Source: Thermoplasmata archaeon (lineage in GTDB: Archaea > Thermoplasmatota > Thermoplasmata > Lutacidiplasmatales > UBA184). Taken from it: 42,594 nucleotides of DNA. The notes under the pieces were generated by a model that saw nothing but the letters and a program-made list of their open reading frames with translations, was not told where the DNA came from and did no database searches. Positions 32,776-42,594 of this stretch are shown here, in pieces; position 1 is the stretch's first letter; the number at the start of each line of letters is the position of its first letter. Position numbers and translations under genes: made by a program. The DNA lies in assembly GCA_030037395.1 (NCBI GenBank), contig JASHRJ010000037.1:1-42594 (forward strand), in the 5' to 3' direction.

Positions 32776-33179
32776 AGGCGCCGGTCATCGTCCTGTCGAC
32801 CGGCAAGCGCAAGTCGGCGATCGCCCGGGCCACCGTCCGCAAGGGCCAGGGCTTGATGCGGTACAACGGGATCCCGCTCGAGCTGGTCGAGCCCGAGCTG
32901 GTCCGCCAGAAGATCCAGGAGCCGCTCCTGATGGTCGGCGAGCGGGCGAAAGGGCTCAACATCTCCGTCCGGACCCGCGGGGGCGGGATCGTCGGCCAGG
33001 CGGCCGCCGCCCGCACGGCGGTCGCCCGGGGCCTCCTCGGCTGGCTGAAGGACGACGCGTTGCGGGAGACGTTCAAGCACTACGACCGGACGCTGCTCGT
33101 GAACGACCCGCGCCGGAAGCTTCCGAAGCGCCCCGGCGGCCGCGGCGCCCGCGCCCGGCGGCAGAAGTCGTACCGTTAG
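32772..33179 (+). CDS. rps9: Small-subunit ribosomal protein uS9
   Basis: A 135-aa uS9: TGKRKSAIARATVRKGQG, MRYNGIPLELVEPELVRQK, ISVRTRGGGIVGQAAAARTAVARGL and the basic tail RRKLPKRPGGRGARARRQKSYR, whose final Lys-Ser-Tyr-Arg reaches the P-site tRNA in known structures. GTG start in a GTGA overlap with rpl13. Confidence 0.98.
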   Translation: MKAPVIVLSTGKRKSAIARATVRKGQGLMRYNGIPLELVEPELVRQKIQEPLLMVGERAKGLNISVRTRGGGIVGQAAAARTAVARGLLGWLKDDALRETFKHYDRTLLVNDPRRKLPKRPGGRGARARRQKSYR

Positions 33180-33197
33180 GGAGGTAGGTAAGGTCCG

Positions 33198-33395
33198 ATG
33201 ACGATGATGGTGCCGGTCCGCTGCTTCACCTGCGGCGCGGTGATCGGCCAGCACTGGGACGAGTACCGCGAGCGGACGATGCGCGGCGAGCCGGCCGGCG
33301 CGGTGTTCGACGCCCTCGGGCTCGAGCGGTACTGCTGCCGGCGGATGCTGCTCACGCACGTCGACCTCCTGGACGAGGTCGGCCCGTACGGGTAG
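33198..33395 (+). CDS. rpoN: RNA polymerase subunit N (Rpb10 homologue)
   Basis: A 65-aa archaeal RpoN with the zinc site CFTCGAVIG and RYCCRRMLLTHVDL, full length for the family. It is an assembly subunit of RNA polymerase bound to RpoD and RpoL. GGAGGT lies 18 nt upstream, and the purine run GGTAAGG is closer to the ATG at 33198. In-frame ATGs at 33204 and 33207 are possible starts. The usual continuation of this operon (rpoK, enolase, S2) is absent, and a convergent surface-protein gene follows. Confidence 0.96.
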   Translation: MTMMVPVRCFTCGAVIGQHWDEYRERTMRGEPAGAVFDALGLERYCCRRMLLTHVDLLDEVGPYG

Positions 33396-33434
33396 GGCCC
33401 ACCGCCGTCCACGACGGCGCGCTCGCGCGCGACG

Positions 33435-33458
33435 GTTCCCCGGCGGGGGCCGGGGAAC
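33435..33458. terminator. Perfect 10-bp inverted repeat between convergent genes
   Basis: GTTCCCCGGC and GCCGGGGAAC flank a GGGG loop, 40 nt after the rpoN stop and 11 nt after the stop of the convergent surface gene. The position suggests a terminator or mRNA 3'-end hairpin. It has no T-run, so intrinsic termination in the usual archaeal way is not shown. Confidence 0.4.
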
Positions 33459-33469
33459 GGGCCTACCGA

Positions 33470-36400
33470 CTACGGCTCGTCGTCGTCGTCCGCCGCCGGC
33501 TTGCTGGCGCCGCGCTCCAGGCCGCTCCGGCCCGAGCTCGGCTTCCCGCCGCCGCTCGTCTTGCGCGTGCGGCGGCGGTAGAACAGGTACAGCAGCACGA
33601 ACACCACCACGACCCCGGCCGCGATCCCGCCGTACTCGATCAGCTGCGTGGTCGGGTTCGGATGGACGCTGATCGGCAGGGAGGCGATGCTGACCGAGGT
33701 GCTGTTGTTGAACTGGTCGGTGGAGAACGCCTGGGCGTAGAGGATGTACGAGCCGGTCTGGCTCGGGGTCCAGGAGATCTGGGCGCGGACCGTCACGTTG
33801 TACGACAGGTTCTCGATCACCCCCGGCGTCACGGTCGCGATCGGCGTCGTGTTGACCGTGGCGTTCGTCGAGTTGTTCGAGTAGCCGTAGAAGACGACCG
33901 AGCCCGGGGTGCCGGCGATGTACTTCTTGCTGCCGGTCCCGCTCGCCGAGAGCAGGTAGAACGAGACGGTGACGTTGTTGGCGATCGAGAGCGCCCCGCC
34001 CCCGACGGTGACGTTCACCCAGAAGGTGTACGCCGAGCCGGCGTTGACCGTGGTCGGTCCGGTGAGGTTGCTCGCCTCCATGATCGGCCGCGTGGTGGTG
34101 TTCGGCGAGACCTGGAGCGACTGCGTCGTGTTCCCGACGTTCCCGTTCTTGTCGGTGACGCTGAGCTTGATCTTGTAGGTCGTCGACATCGGCACGAGCT
34201 TCAGCTTCGGCAGCGGGGTCGGGCTCGTGAGGTTCGTCAGGTTCGTGATGTTCGTGAACGACGAGTTCCCCGGGTTCGTGATCAGCCAGGTGTACTTCAG
34301 GATCGAGCCGTTGCCGAGGTCCACCGACGGGGTCGCGTTCAGCTGGATCAGCGCGTAGTGGTTGGGCCCTTCGACGATGCTCCCGGTGGTGATCTTCGAG
34401 CCGACCGAGTTCAGGATCTGGAACGAGGCGATCGGCTTCTGCGAGTCGTAGATCAGGATCGTCAGCTTGGTCGACGCGCTCGTGCCGGTGGCGGTCCAGA
34501 CGGTGAGGGTCATGTTGTAGATCCACCCCCAGCCGGTGACGCCGCTCGGGGTGCTGTTGAACTTCACGTTCGCGAGGTTGATGTAGTAGCCGTGGCCCGG
34601 CGCGGTGGTGTTCGTCCCGTTCTTCGAGCCGAAGCTCACCGTCCAGTTCGCGGTGTACTTGGCGCCCTTGGAGACCGAGAAGTTCTGGCTCGCGCTGTAG
34701 TTCTTCGCGGTCACGTTGAACAGCGCGATCGAGATCGCGTTGTGGGTCCCGCCCGCGCTGCTGTTGCTCGCGTTGAACTGGAGGGTCGTCGACCAGTTCA
34801 CGAACAGGAACGCAACGCCGCCGGCCTTCTTCTGCTGGGCCGCGGTGGCGCTCGAATGGATCCCGGCCGTGGGGATCGAGTTCTCCACCCAGATGTAGAA
34901 GGAGGTCGTGTTGTTCACGCCGGACGAGCTGATCACCTTCAGGGTGCCGTCGTACGGGGTCGCCCCGCTCACCCGCGTGTAGGTGTGGTTGGTCGTGACG
35001 TTCGGGGTGGTGGTGTTGTTGCCGTCGCCGAAGTTCCAGACGAACGACGTGCCGTTCGCCCCGGACGGGTAGGTCGTGGCCGCCGCGCTGAACGTGGCGT
35101 TCTCCCCGGGCGCGAGGACGACCGTGTAGTTGCCGTGGGTCTTGTTGAGGATGTTCGCCGAGGAGAAGTAGAAGCTCGACGAGGTGACGTTGAGGTTCAC
35201 CGTCAGGTTCGCCACCTTCACGGCGGTGAAGGTCGCCACCGCGGCGGGGGTGCTGCTCGCGTTGGACACCAGCGTGAACGTGGTCCAGTTCCCGTCCGAC
35301 CCCTTCCCGACGAGCGAGGTGTGCGTCGGGGCGGTCGTGCCGGCCGAGAGGGCGTAGCCGGACGGCAGCACGACCGTGTACTCGTACTTGACCGCCGGGC
35401 TGGACGGGTGCGCGAAGTGGAAGGAGATGGTGTACGACGAGGCGTTCTTCGGCACCGTGCCGTTCAGGGTGTACGAGTTCGACCAGGAGTAGGTGAGCCG
35501 GGCCGCGCTGTTCAGGCCGCAGTAGCCCGCACAGGTCGAGCTGAACGCGCCGATCGGCTGCGTCGCGTTCGGGCCGTAGAACGGCGTGCCGTTCACGGTC
35601 GTGCCGGCCTGGTAGGCGGGGAAGAACGGTCCCGAGGCGCTCAGCCACGGCTTGAGGTACGTCGCGAGGTCCCCCGCCGGGAGCTCGAGGGTGTGGTTGA
35701 AGTCGAGCCCGAGCTGCGCCCAGAGCTGTCCGACGGTGGCGTTCGGCAGCCCGGCGATCACCGAGTCGTTGCCGAGGTTCACGCTCGTGTTGACCGCCAG
35801 CGTCCCCTTACCGGTCGCCGGGCTGATGCCGGAGAAGTTCAGGGTGGTGTTCGCCCAGCCGAGGCTCGCGGTCGAGATCGGCGACAGCGCGAGGCTCCGC
35901 GACTGGGGGGTCGTGCTGTTGACGGTCAGGTTGTAGTAGCTCGTCTGGAACGTGCCGGACGACAGGATCACGTTGAACGTCTGGTTGCCGCTCGTGAACC
36001 CCGCCGGGTACGTCGCGAACGAGTAGTACCCCCCGACCGGGGTCGCGGTCGTGTACAGGTAGTGGCTCGTGGGGTCGAAGAGCGTCGCGTTCCCGACGGT
36101 CGTGACGTAGCTGTGGGTCACCGACGAGAGGATCCGGCCCGAGATCGCGTAGCCGTGCAGCTTCGGGCTGACCTGCGGCGGGGTCGACGAGGCGATCGTG
36201 ACGTTCGTCGAGTTCGTGTACAGGTACGGCCCGAGCGTCCGGGTCGTCTGCAGCAGCCAGGTGCCGAACGGCACGCTCAGGTTGTAGAAGCCGGTGGCGT
36301 TGGTGGTGTTCGTCGAGAAGACGAACCCGTCCGAGCCGGGGGCGAGGAGCTTCACGGTCGCGTCCGAGACGGCGGTGCCGTTCTGCGTGACCGTGCCGTT

Positions 36401-36877
36401 CAGGATCGCCTGGTACGGCAGGATCGAGACGTTCCCGATCACCGTGGTGTACGTCGTGTTCGTAAGGAACGTCTTGTTGTAGAAGGCGAACGTCGGGGCG
36501 CTGAGCGCCGGGAGGACCGCGCAGTGCTTGCAGCCGGTCAGGCTCACGTTCGACTCCGACGGGACGTACAGCCCCCAGTAGCCCGGCTCCAAGGCGCTCG
36601 AGGTGCTGCTCGACGTGAACGAGAACTGGCCTCCGCTGCCGGTCACCGTCGTGGTGTAGGTGGCCCCGGTCGCGCGGGAGACGAGGTCCACCGTGACGCC
36701 GGCCGGCACCGGCGGGGCACCGGGCCCACCGGGCTGATCGACGAATCCGGCCAAGGTGTACGTCGTCGAACTGGCGGCCGCGGCGGTCCCTAGGAGCGCC
36801 GCGAACGAGCTCGCCAGCACGGCGACGACTAGGACCCACGACGCGGCGCCGTACAGGGGGCTGCGCAACGGATTCAC
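33470..36877 (-). CDS. Large sequon-rich surface glycoprotein with C-terminal membrane anchor
   Basis: An 1135-aa protein. A signal peptide (about 1-35, VLVVAVLASSFAALLGTAAAA) precedes an N-terminal region with carboxypeptidase-regulatory-like beta-sandwiches (about 40-330, e.g. NATGFYNLSVPFGTW). A PKD-like domain lies around 590-670 with WNFGDGNN at 614-621, and further Ig-like repeats follow. One membrane helix (about 1083-1100) leads into RRRTRK and an acidic, disordered tail ending DDDDEP. Dozens of N-x-[ST] sequons imply heavy N-glycosylation. Four cysteines lie in two pairs (near 116/119 and 449/453). It is a candidate S-layer or major envelope protein, by inference from architecture. 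It starts with GTG at 36877 behind GGGAG. Confidence 0.82.
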   Translation of the reverse strand: MNPLRSPLYGAASWVLVVAVLASSFAALLGTAAAASSTTYTLAGFVDQPGGPGAPPVPAGVTVDLVSRATGATYTTTVTGSGGQFSFTSSSTSSALEPGYWGLYVPSESNVSLTGCKHCAVLPALSAPTFAFYNKTFLTNTTYTTVIGNVSILPYQAILNGTVTQNGTAVSDATVKLLAPGSDGFVFSTNTTNATGFYNLSVPFGTWLLQTTRTLGPYLYTNSTNVTIASSTPPQVSPKLHGYAISGRILSSVTHSYVTTVGNATLFDPTSHYLYTTATPVGGYYSFATYPAGFTSGNQTFNVILSSGTFQTSYYNLTVNSTTPQSRSLALSPISTASLGWANTTLNFSGISPATGKGTLAVNTSVNLGNDSVIAGLPNATVGQLWAQLGLDFNHTLELPAGDLATYLKPWLSASGPFFPAYQAGTTVNGTPFYGPNATQPIGAFSSTCAGYCGLNSAARLTYSWSNSYTLNGTVPKNASSYTISFHFAHPSSPAVKYEYTVVLPSGYALSAGTTAPTHTSLVGKGSDGNWTTFTLVSNASSTPAAVATFTAVKVANLTVNLNVTSSSFYFSSANILNKTHGNYTVVLAPGENATFSAAATTYPSGANGTSFVWNFGDGNNTTTPNVTTNHTYTRVSGATPYDGTLKVISSSGVNNTTSFYIWVENSIPTAGIHSSATAAQQKKAGGVAFLFVNWSTTLQFNASNSSAGGTHNAISIALFNVTAKNYSASQNFSVSKGAKYTANWTVSFGSKNGTNTTAPGHGYYINLANVKFNSTPSGVTGWGWIYNMTLTVWTATGTSASTKLTILIYDSQKPIASFQILNSVGSKITTGSIVEGPNHYALIQLNATPSVDLGNGSILKYTWLITNPGNSSFTNITNLTNLTSPTPLPKLKLVPMSTTYKIKLSVTDKNGNVGNTTQSLQVSPNTTTRPIMEASNLTGPTTVNAGSAYTFWVNVTVGGGALSIANNVTVSFYLLSASGTGSKKYIAGTPGSVVFYGYSNNSTNATVNTTPIATVTPGVIENLSYNVTVRAQISWTPSQTGSYILYAQAFSTDQFNNSTSVSIASLPISVHPNPTTQLIEYGGIAAGVVVVFVLLYLFYRRRTRKTSGGGKPSSGRSGLERGASKPAADDDDEP

Positions 36878-36927
36878 TTCTCCCGTTCGTTCCCTCTCCT
36901 TCGAGAGGCGCGGCGCCGAACTTGGCC

Positions 36928-36937
36928 CTATTACTTA
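36928..36937 (-). promoter_or_regulatory. TATA-like box for the surface glycoprotein
   Basis: TAAGTAATAG on the minus strand is the AT-rich element about 51 nt before the GTG at 36877. The rest of the 148-nt gap to cdc48 is GC-rich with runs of C and G, and I see no gene there. Confidence 0.4.
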
Positions 36938-37025
36938 GCGATTTCTCTTGGAAACTCCGGCGGCCGGGCCGCCGCGGGGGCCCCCGGGCCCTCGGGACCC
37001 CGCTCCCCCGGGGGGGCCGGGGCCG

Positions 37026-40320
<3,295 letters not shown>

Positions 40321-40350
40321 GCTCCCGGCGCCCGTCGACCGCCTCCGCCG

Positions 40351-40359
40351 TCAAATACC
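40351..40359 (+). promoter_or_regulatory. TATA-like box for the MBL-fold gene
   Basis: TCAAATACC lies 21-29 nt before the GTG at 40380, implying a leaderless transcript that could include Cgi121. Confidence 0.5.
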
Positions 40360-40379
40360 ACCGGCCCGTCGGCCGCCCG

Positions 40380-40991
40380 GTGATCGTGGACCAGCTGCTC
40401 GTCGGCCCGTTGCTGAACTTCACCTACCTCGTCGCGGACCGCGAGGGCGGCTCGGCCGCCGTGATCGACCCGTCGTACGGCCTCGAGCCCGTCTTCGAGG
40501 CGATCGACCGTCGGGGGGTGAAGGTCCGCTACGTGATGAACACGCACGGCCACGCGGACCACGTCGCCGGCAACGGCGAGGTCGTCCGGCGGACCGGAGC
40601 CAAGGTCGTCGCCCACCGACGCGCGCCGGCCCCGCCGGACGTCCCGGTCGACGAGGGCGCCGAGCTCGTGGTCGGCGACCTCTCGGTGAAGGTCCTCTAC
40701 ACGCCCGGGCACACGAAGGACAGCGTGCTCTACCGGTTCGCCGGCCACCTGGCGACCGGCGACACCCTGTTCGTCGGGGAGTGCGGCAGGACCGACCTTC
40801 CCGGCGGCGACCCGTCCGAAATGTACGACTCGCTCGTCGGACGGATCGCCCGGCTGGAGGACGAGCTCATCGTGCTGCCGGGCCACGACTACGGACCGAC
40901 GCCGACCTCGACGATCGGGCGGGAGAAGCAGGAGAACTACACCTTGCGGCCGAGGAGCCGCGAGGAGTTCCTCCGCTTCCTCGCCGACTGA
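40380..40991 (+). CDS. MBL-fold hydrolase, ETHE1-like persulfide dioxygenase / glyoxalase II family
   Basis: A 203-aa metallo-beta-lactamase-fold protein. The metal motif THGHADH (near residue 57), YTPGHTKDSV, the bridging Asp in ATGDTLFVGECGRTDLPGGDP and the last His in VLPGHDYGP are all present. The GxCGRTDLxGG stretch is typical of ETHE1-like sulfur dioxygenases, which oxidise glutathione persulfide to sulfite, and is found in related hydroxyacylglutathione hydrolases as well. The thiol co-substrate in this organism is unknown. GTG start at 40380 behind a TATA-like box. The Cgi121 gene begins 5 nt after its stop. Confidence 0.85.
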   Translation: MIVDQLLVGPLLNFTYLVADREGGSAAVIDPSYGLEPVFEAIDRRGVKVRYVMNTHGHADHVAGNGEVVRRTGAKVVAHRRAPAPPDVPVDEGAELVVGDLSVKVLYTPGHTKDSVLYRFAGHLATGDTLFVGECGRTDLPGGDPSEMYDSLVGRIARLEDELIVLPGHDYGPTPTSTIGREKQENYTLRPRSREEFLRFLAD

Positions 40992-40995
40992 ACCC

Positions 40996-41562
40996 GTGCC
41001 GCCGTTGCCCCCGCCGTCCGAGCGCGTCCTTCGCGCGGTCGGGGCCCGGCGCCCGACCGCGGGAACCCCGACCGCGGCGGCGCTGGTGTCGACGCTCCGC
41101 GCCGTCGCCCGAGAGTCGGAGGCGCTGGTCGCGCTCCTGGACGCCGACGCGGTCGCCGGCGAACGCCATCTCCTCTCGGCGTGGGCCCACCTCGGACGGT
41201 CCCGGCAGCGGGGCGCGGCGAGGCTGCGGGACCGGGCCGCCGAGTTCGTCCTGTACGTCGCGGGCGACGACCAGCTTCCCCGGGCGCTCGCGAAGGTCGG
41301 GGTCGGAGCGGCGACTGAGCGGTTCGTGATCGTCGCGGAGCGACCCCTCGATCCGGAGGGGCTGGCCGAGCGGTTCGGCCTGGTCCCGGACGCGGCGGCG
41401 TACCCTCGGCCGGCCGACGCCGGCACCCTGGAGCGGCTGGGGATCGGGGCCGAGGAGCGGGCGGCGCTCCCCGCGGCGGCGTGGGAGGGGCTCGTGCTGG
41501 AGCGCGTGGCGCTGGTCGATCTCGGCGGGGCGCCGGCCCGGACCGCGACGTCAAAGCCTTAA
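40996..41562 (+). CDS. cgi121: KEOPS complex subunit Cgi121
   Basis: A 188-aa protein. The core VALLDADAVAGERHLLSAWAH followed by RLRDRAAEFVLYVAGDDQLPRALAKVGVG matches Cgi121/TPRKB, with its HLxxA helix and the LLYxxGxxQIxxAxxxxG motif. Cgi121 binds Bud32 in KEOPS and recruits the 3' CCA end of tRNA for N6-threonylcarbamoyl-adenosine formation at A37 with Kae1. Other KEOPS subunits are not in the window. GTG start, 5 nt after the MBL gene. The C-terminus is Ala-rich and longer than usual. Its stop codon overlaps the TATA-like box of tRNA-Gly. Confidence 0.85.
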   Translation: MPPLPPPSERVLRAVGARRPTAGTPTAAALVSTLRAVARESEALVALLDADAVAGERHLLSAWAHLGRSRQRGAARLRDRAAEFVLYVAGDDQLPRALAKVGVGAATERFVIVAERPLDPEGLAERFGLVPDAAAYPRPADAGTLERLGIGAEERAALPAAAWEGLVLERVALVDLGGAPARTATSKP

Positions 41563-41564
41563 TC
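41557..41564 (+). promoter_or_regulatory. TATA-like box for tRNA-Gly
   Basis: CCTTAATC lies 36-43 nt before the tRNA at 41600 and overlaps the Cgi121 stop codon. Confidence 0.45.
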
Positions 41565-41599
41565 CCGGTCGGCGGTCGCTCGCCGTCCGCGGGGTCCGC

Positions 41600-41700
41600 G
41601 CAGGTGTAATCTAGTGGTAGGATGTCAGCCCTCCAAGCTGACCGCCCGGGTTCGAATCGGCGGGTCGGCTCGGCCCGCCGCGGGACTCCCGGCACCTGCA
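41600..41700 (+). tRNA. tRNA-Gly (TCC) with a 30-nt intron in the T loop
   Basis: Acceptor GCAGGTG (41600-41606) pairs with CACCTGC (41693-41699), and the discriminator is A. The anticodon stem TCAGC/GCTGA encloses CCTCCAA with anticodon TCC at 41632-41634. The T stem CCGGG (41646-41650) pairs with CCCGG (41688-41692), but between them the T loop is interrupted. TTCG (41651-41654) pairs with CGGG (41681-41684), the bulges are AAT (41655-41657) and ACT (41685-41687), and an inner 7-bp stem pairs 41658-41664 with 41674-41680. This is a full bulge-helix-bulge. Cutting after the second bulge base on each side gives TTCGAA joined to TCCCGG, a normal 71-nt tRNA. CCA is not encoded. Confidence 0.93.
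41657..41686 (+). other. Predicted archaeal tRNA intron (T loop, about position 59/60)
   Basis: The limits are set by the bulge-helix-bulge of tRNA-Gly: a 4-bp central helix (two G-T pairs), 3-nt bulges on opposite strands, an outer helix formed by the T stem, and a 7-bp inner stem with a 9-nt loop. Removal restores a canonical seven-base T loop. Confidence 0.8.
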
Positions 41701-41730
41701 TCGACCCCCGCGGTCCCCTCGGGCCGCTGG

Positions 41731-41740
41731 ATTTAATCGG
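41731..41740 (+). promoter_or_regulatory. TATA-like box for tRNA-Ser
   Basis: ATTTAATCGG ends 23 nt before the tRNA at 41764. Confidence 0.5.
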
Positions 41741-41763
41741 GTCGGCCGCGCTCCGTCGCCCGC

Positions 41764-41847
41764 GCTGAGGTAGCCTAGTCCGGCAAGGCGCCAGCCTTGA
41801 AAGCTGGTGGCGGTGACGCCACGGGAGTTCGAATCTCCCCCTCAGCG
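41764..41847 (+). tRNA. tRNA-Ser (TGA anticodon)
   Basis: An 84-nt class II tRNA. Acceptor GCTGAGG pairs with CCTCAGC. The anticodon stem CCAGC/GCTGG has loop CTTGAAA, giving anticodon TGA. The long variable arm TGGCG-GTGA-CGCCA and the T arm GGGAG-TTCGAAT-CTCCC follow. The discriminator is G, as in archaeal serine tRNAs. There is no intron and no encoded CCA. Confidence 0.95.
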
Positions 41848-41886
41848 GCGCCGTCCGGCCCCCCGTTCCCCGCCCTTCGCGGCCGC

Positions 41887-41894
41887 CTTATAAG
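41887..41894 (+). promoter_or_regulatory. Palindromic TATA box for mutS
   Basis: CTTATAAG, identical to the box between pantoate kinase and pan, ends 25 nt before the mutS ATG at 41920, so the transcript is probably leaderless. Confidence 0.6.
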
Positions 41895-41919
41895 TCGGGG
41901 CTCGCCTAGCCGCCGCGCC

Positions 41920-42594
41920 ATGACGGAGGCGGCGCCCTCGACCCCGCTTCTCGAGCAGTACGAGGGGGTCCGGGGCCGTTACCCGGGCCACCTGGTACTG
42001 TTCCGGGTCGGAGATTTCTACGAGACGTTCGGGGACGACGCGCGCCTCCTCTCGAGGGAACTGGACGTGGTGCTCACCGCGCGGGGCCCGGACGCCCGGG
42101 GCGACCGGATCCCGATGGCCGGCGTCCCGCACCACGCGATCGAGACGTACCTCGGTCGCCTCGTCCGGAAGGGGTACAAGGTCGCGCTCTGCGACCAGGT
42201 GGAGGACGCCCGGCTCGCGCAGGGGTTGGTCCGTCGGGAGGTCACGCGGGTCGTGACCCCGGGGACCGTCGTCGAGGACGGGATCCTGGGGGGCCCGGAG
42301 CACAGCTTCCTCGCGTGCGTGGAGCTGCCCGCCGCCGGCCCGGGGACGTACTCCGCGGTGGACGTGACGACCGGCGAGTGGCTCCGGGGACCGGCCGACG
42401 GGCCGGGGGCCGACGGGCTGGTCTCGGCGCTGGCGGCGCTCCAGCCGCGGGAGATCCTCTGGACCGCCGACCGGGCCGGCGCCGAGGCGCTGGCGCGCGA
42501 GCTCCGGCGGGAGTTCCCCCGCGCGCGCCTCGAGGAGGCCCCGGCGCCGGCGGCCGTCGCCGAGCTGCCGGCCCCGCTGCGGGCCGACGGCGCT
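41920..42594 (+). CDS. mutS: DNA mismatch repair protein MutS, N-terminal part, runs off the right edge
   Basis: 225 codons from ATG 41920 to the window end without a stop. The mismatch-recognition domain I is present: TPLLEQYEGVRGRYPGHLVLFRVGDFYETFGDDA contains the Phe-x-Glu motif (FYE, about 34-36) that stacks on and contacts the mispaired base, followed by LDVVLTARG and IPMAGVPHHA, RLVRKGYKVALCDQVEDA and TRVVTPGTV. The connector domain then begins. This is MutS1 as in bacteria. In archaea it has a patchy distribution and is generally considered acquired. A mutL partner would lie beyond the edge if present. Confidence 0.95.
   Translation, partial: MTEAAPSTPLLEQYEGVRGRYPGHLVLFRVGDFYETFGDDARLLSRELDVVLTARGPDARGDRIPMAGVPHHAIETYLGRLVRKGYKVALCDQVEDARLAQGLVRREVTRVVTPGTVVEDGILGGPEHSFLACVELPAAGPGTYSAVDVTTGEWLRGPADGPGADGLVSALAALQPREILWTADRAGAEALARELRREFPRARLEEAPAPAAVAELPAPLRADGA

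Noticed and set aside
31941-36793. Very long open frames opposite the ribosomal operon and the surface glycoprotein
   Set aside because: Their composition is Arg/Asp/Gly/His-rich without any domain, and the other strand encodes recognisable proteins with proper starts and promoters.
36958-37025. C- and G-run region after cdc48 as a structured RNA or terminator
   Set aside because: Several weak GC-only pairings are possible but none is unique or followed by a T-run; base composition alone explains it.

Overview
This is a very GC-rich archaeal chromosome segment. Archaeal markers are Nop5, L10e, L18e, uL13, uS9, RpoN, NMD3, MCM, HerA, PAN, a Cdc48/VAT-type ATPase, Cgi121, pantoate kinase, SepF, DUF424 and an A1:U72 initiator tRNA. 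TATA-like boxes about 25-35 nt before many starts agree with this. The two large surface proteins carry [S/A]-V-T-F-x-E-x-G-L type repeats, YVTN propeller blades, many N-glycosylation sequons and a single membrane anchor. That style, together with PAN, VAT and bacterial-type ClpB and MutS, suggests a high-GC member of the Thermoplasmata or relatives. The lineage is an inference. No CRISPR array, insertion sequence, integrase or rRNA was seen, and the window reads as core chromosome.

Layout, left to right. 1-540: N-terminal part of Nop5 (minus). 649-2125: enoyl-CoA hydratase, tRNA-Thr, a small YHS protein and an initiator tRNA-Met with a D-loop intron. 2178-3234: zinc-ribbon protein and UspA. 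3221-4683: pantoate kinase and L10e (minus), divergent from PAN at 4774-5982. 6026-9585: a clpB and SelB-like operon (minus). 9641-16507: pyrD, pyrK, pyrG, aspS and mcm. 16592-17663: DUF424 and NMD3. 17660-19777: a beta-propeller surface protein (minus). 19945-21542: methyltransferase and acetyltransferase. 21442-23167: a two-gene ABC exporter (minus). 23390-26619: MFS transporter, SepF and M17 aminopeptidase. 26641-28116: HerA (minus), divergent from a coiled-coil (COG1340-like), HAD, V4R and roadblock series at 28245-30702. 30711-31812: glycosyltransferase and PRC-barrel (minus). 31974-33395: L18e, L13, S9 and RpoN. 33470-36877: a 1135-aa surface glycoprotein (minus). 37026-39251: Cdc48/VAT (minus). 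39418-41562: an unknown protein, an ETHE1-like MBL protein and Cgi121. 41600-41847: tRNA-Gly with a T-loop intron and tRNA-Ser. 41920-end: MutS N-terminus.

Most genes are housekeeping: pyrimidine synthesis, translation and ribosome maturation, replication and repair, and protein quality control through PAN, Cdc48 and ClpB. Long frames running opposite or across these genes are products of the base composition and were left out.

The most notable signals are two tRNAs with small introns at non-anticodon positions, both drawable as bulge-helix-bulge motifs with a 4-bp central helix and 3-nt bulges. In addition, four protein genes (mcm, both ABC genes and the aminopeptidase) have no ATG, GTG or TTG where homology places the N-terminus. 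Two strong candidate CTG starts and one ACG start sit behind good Shine-Dalgarno sequences.
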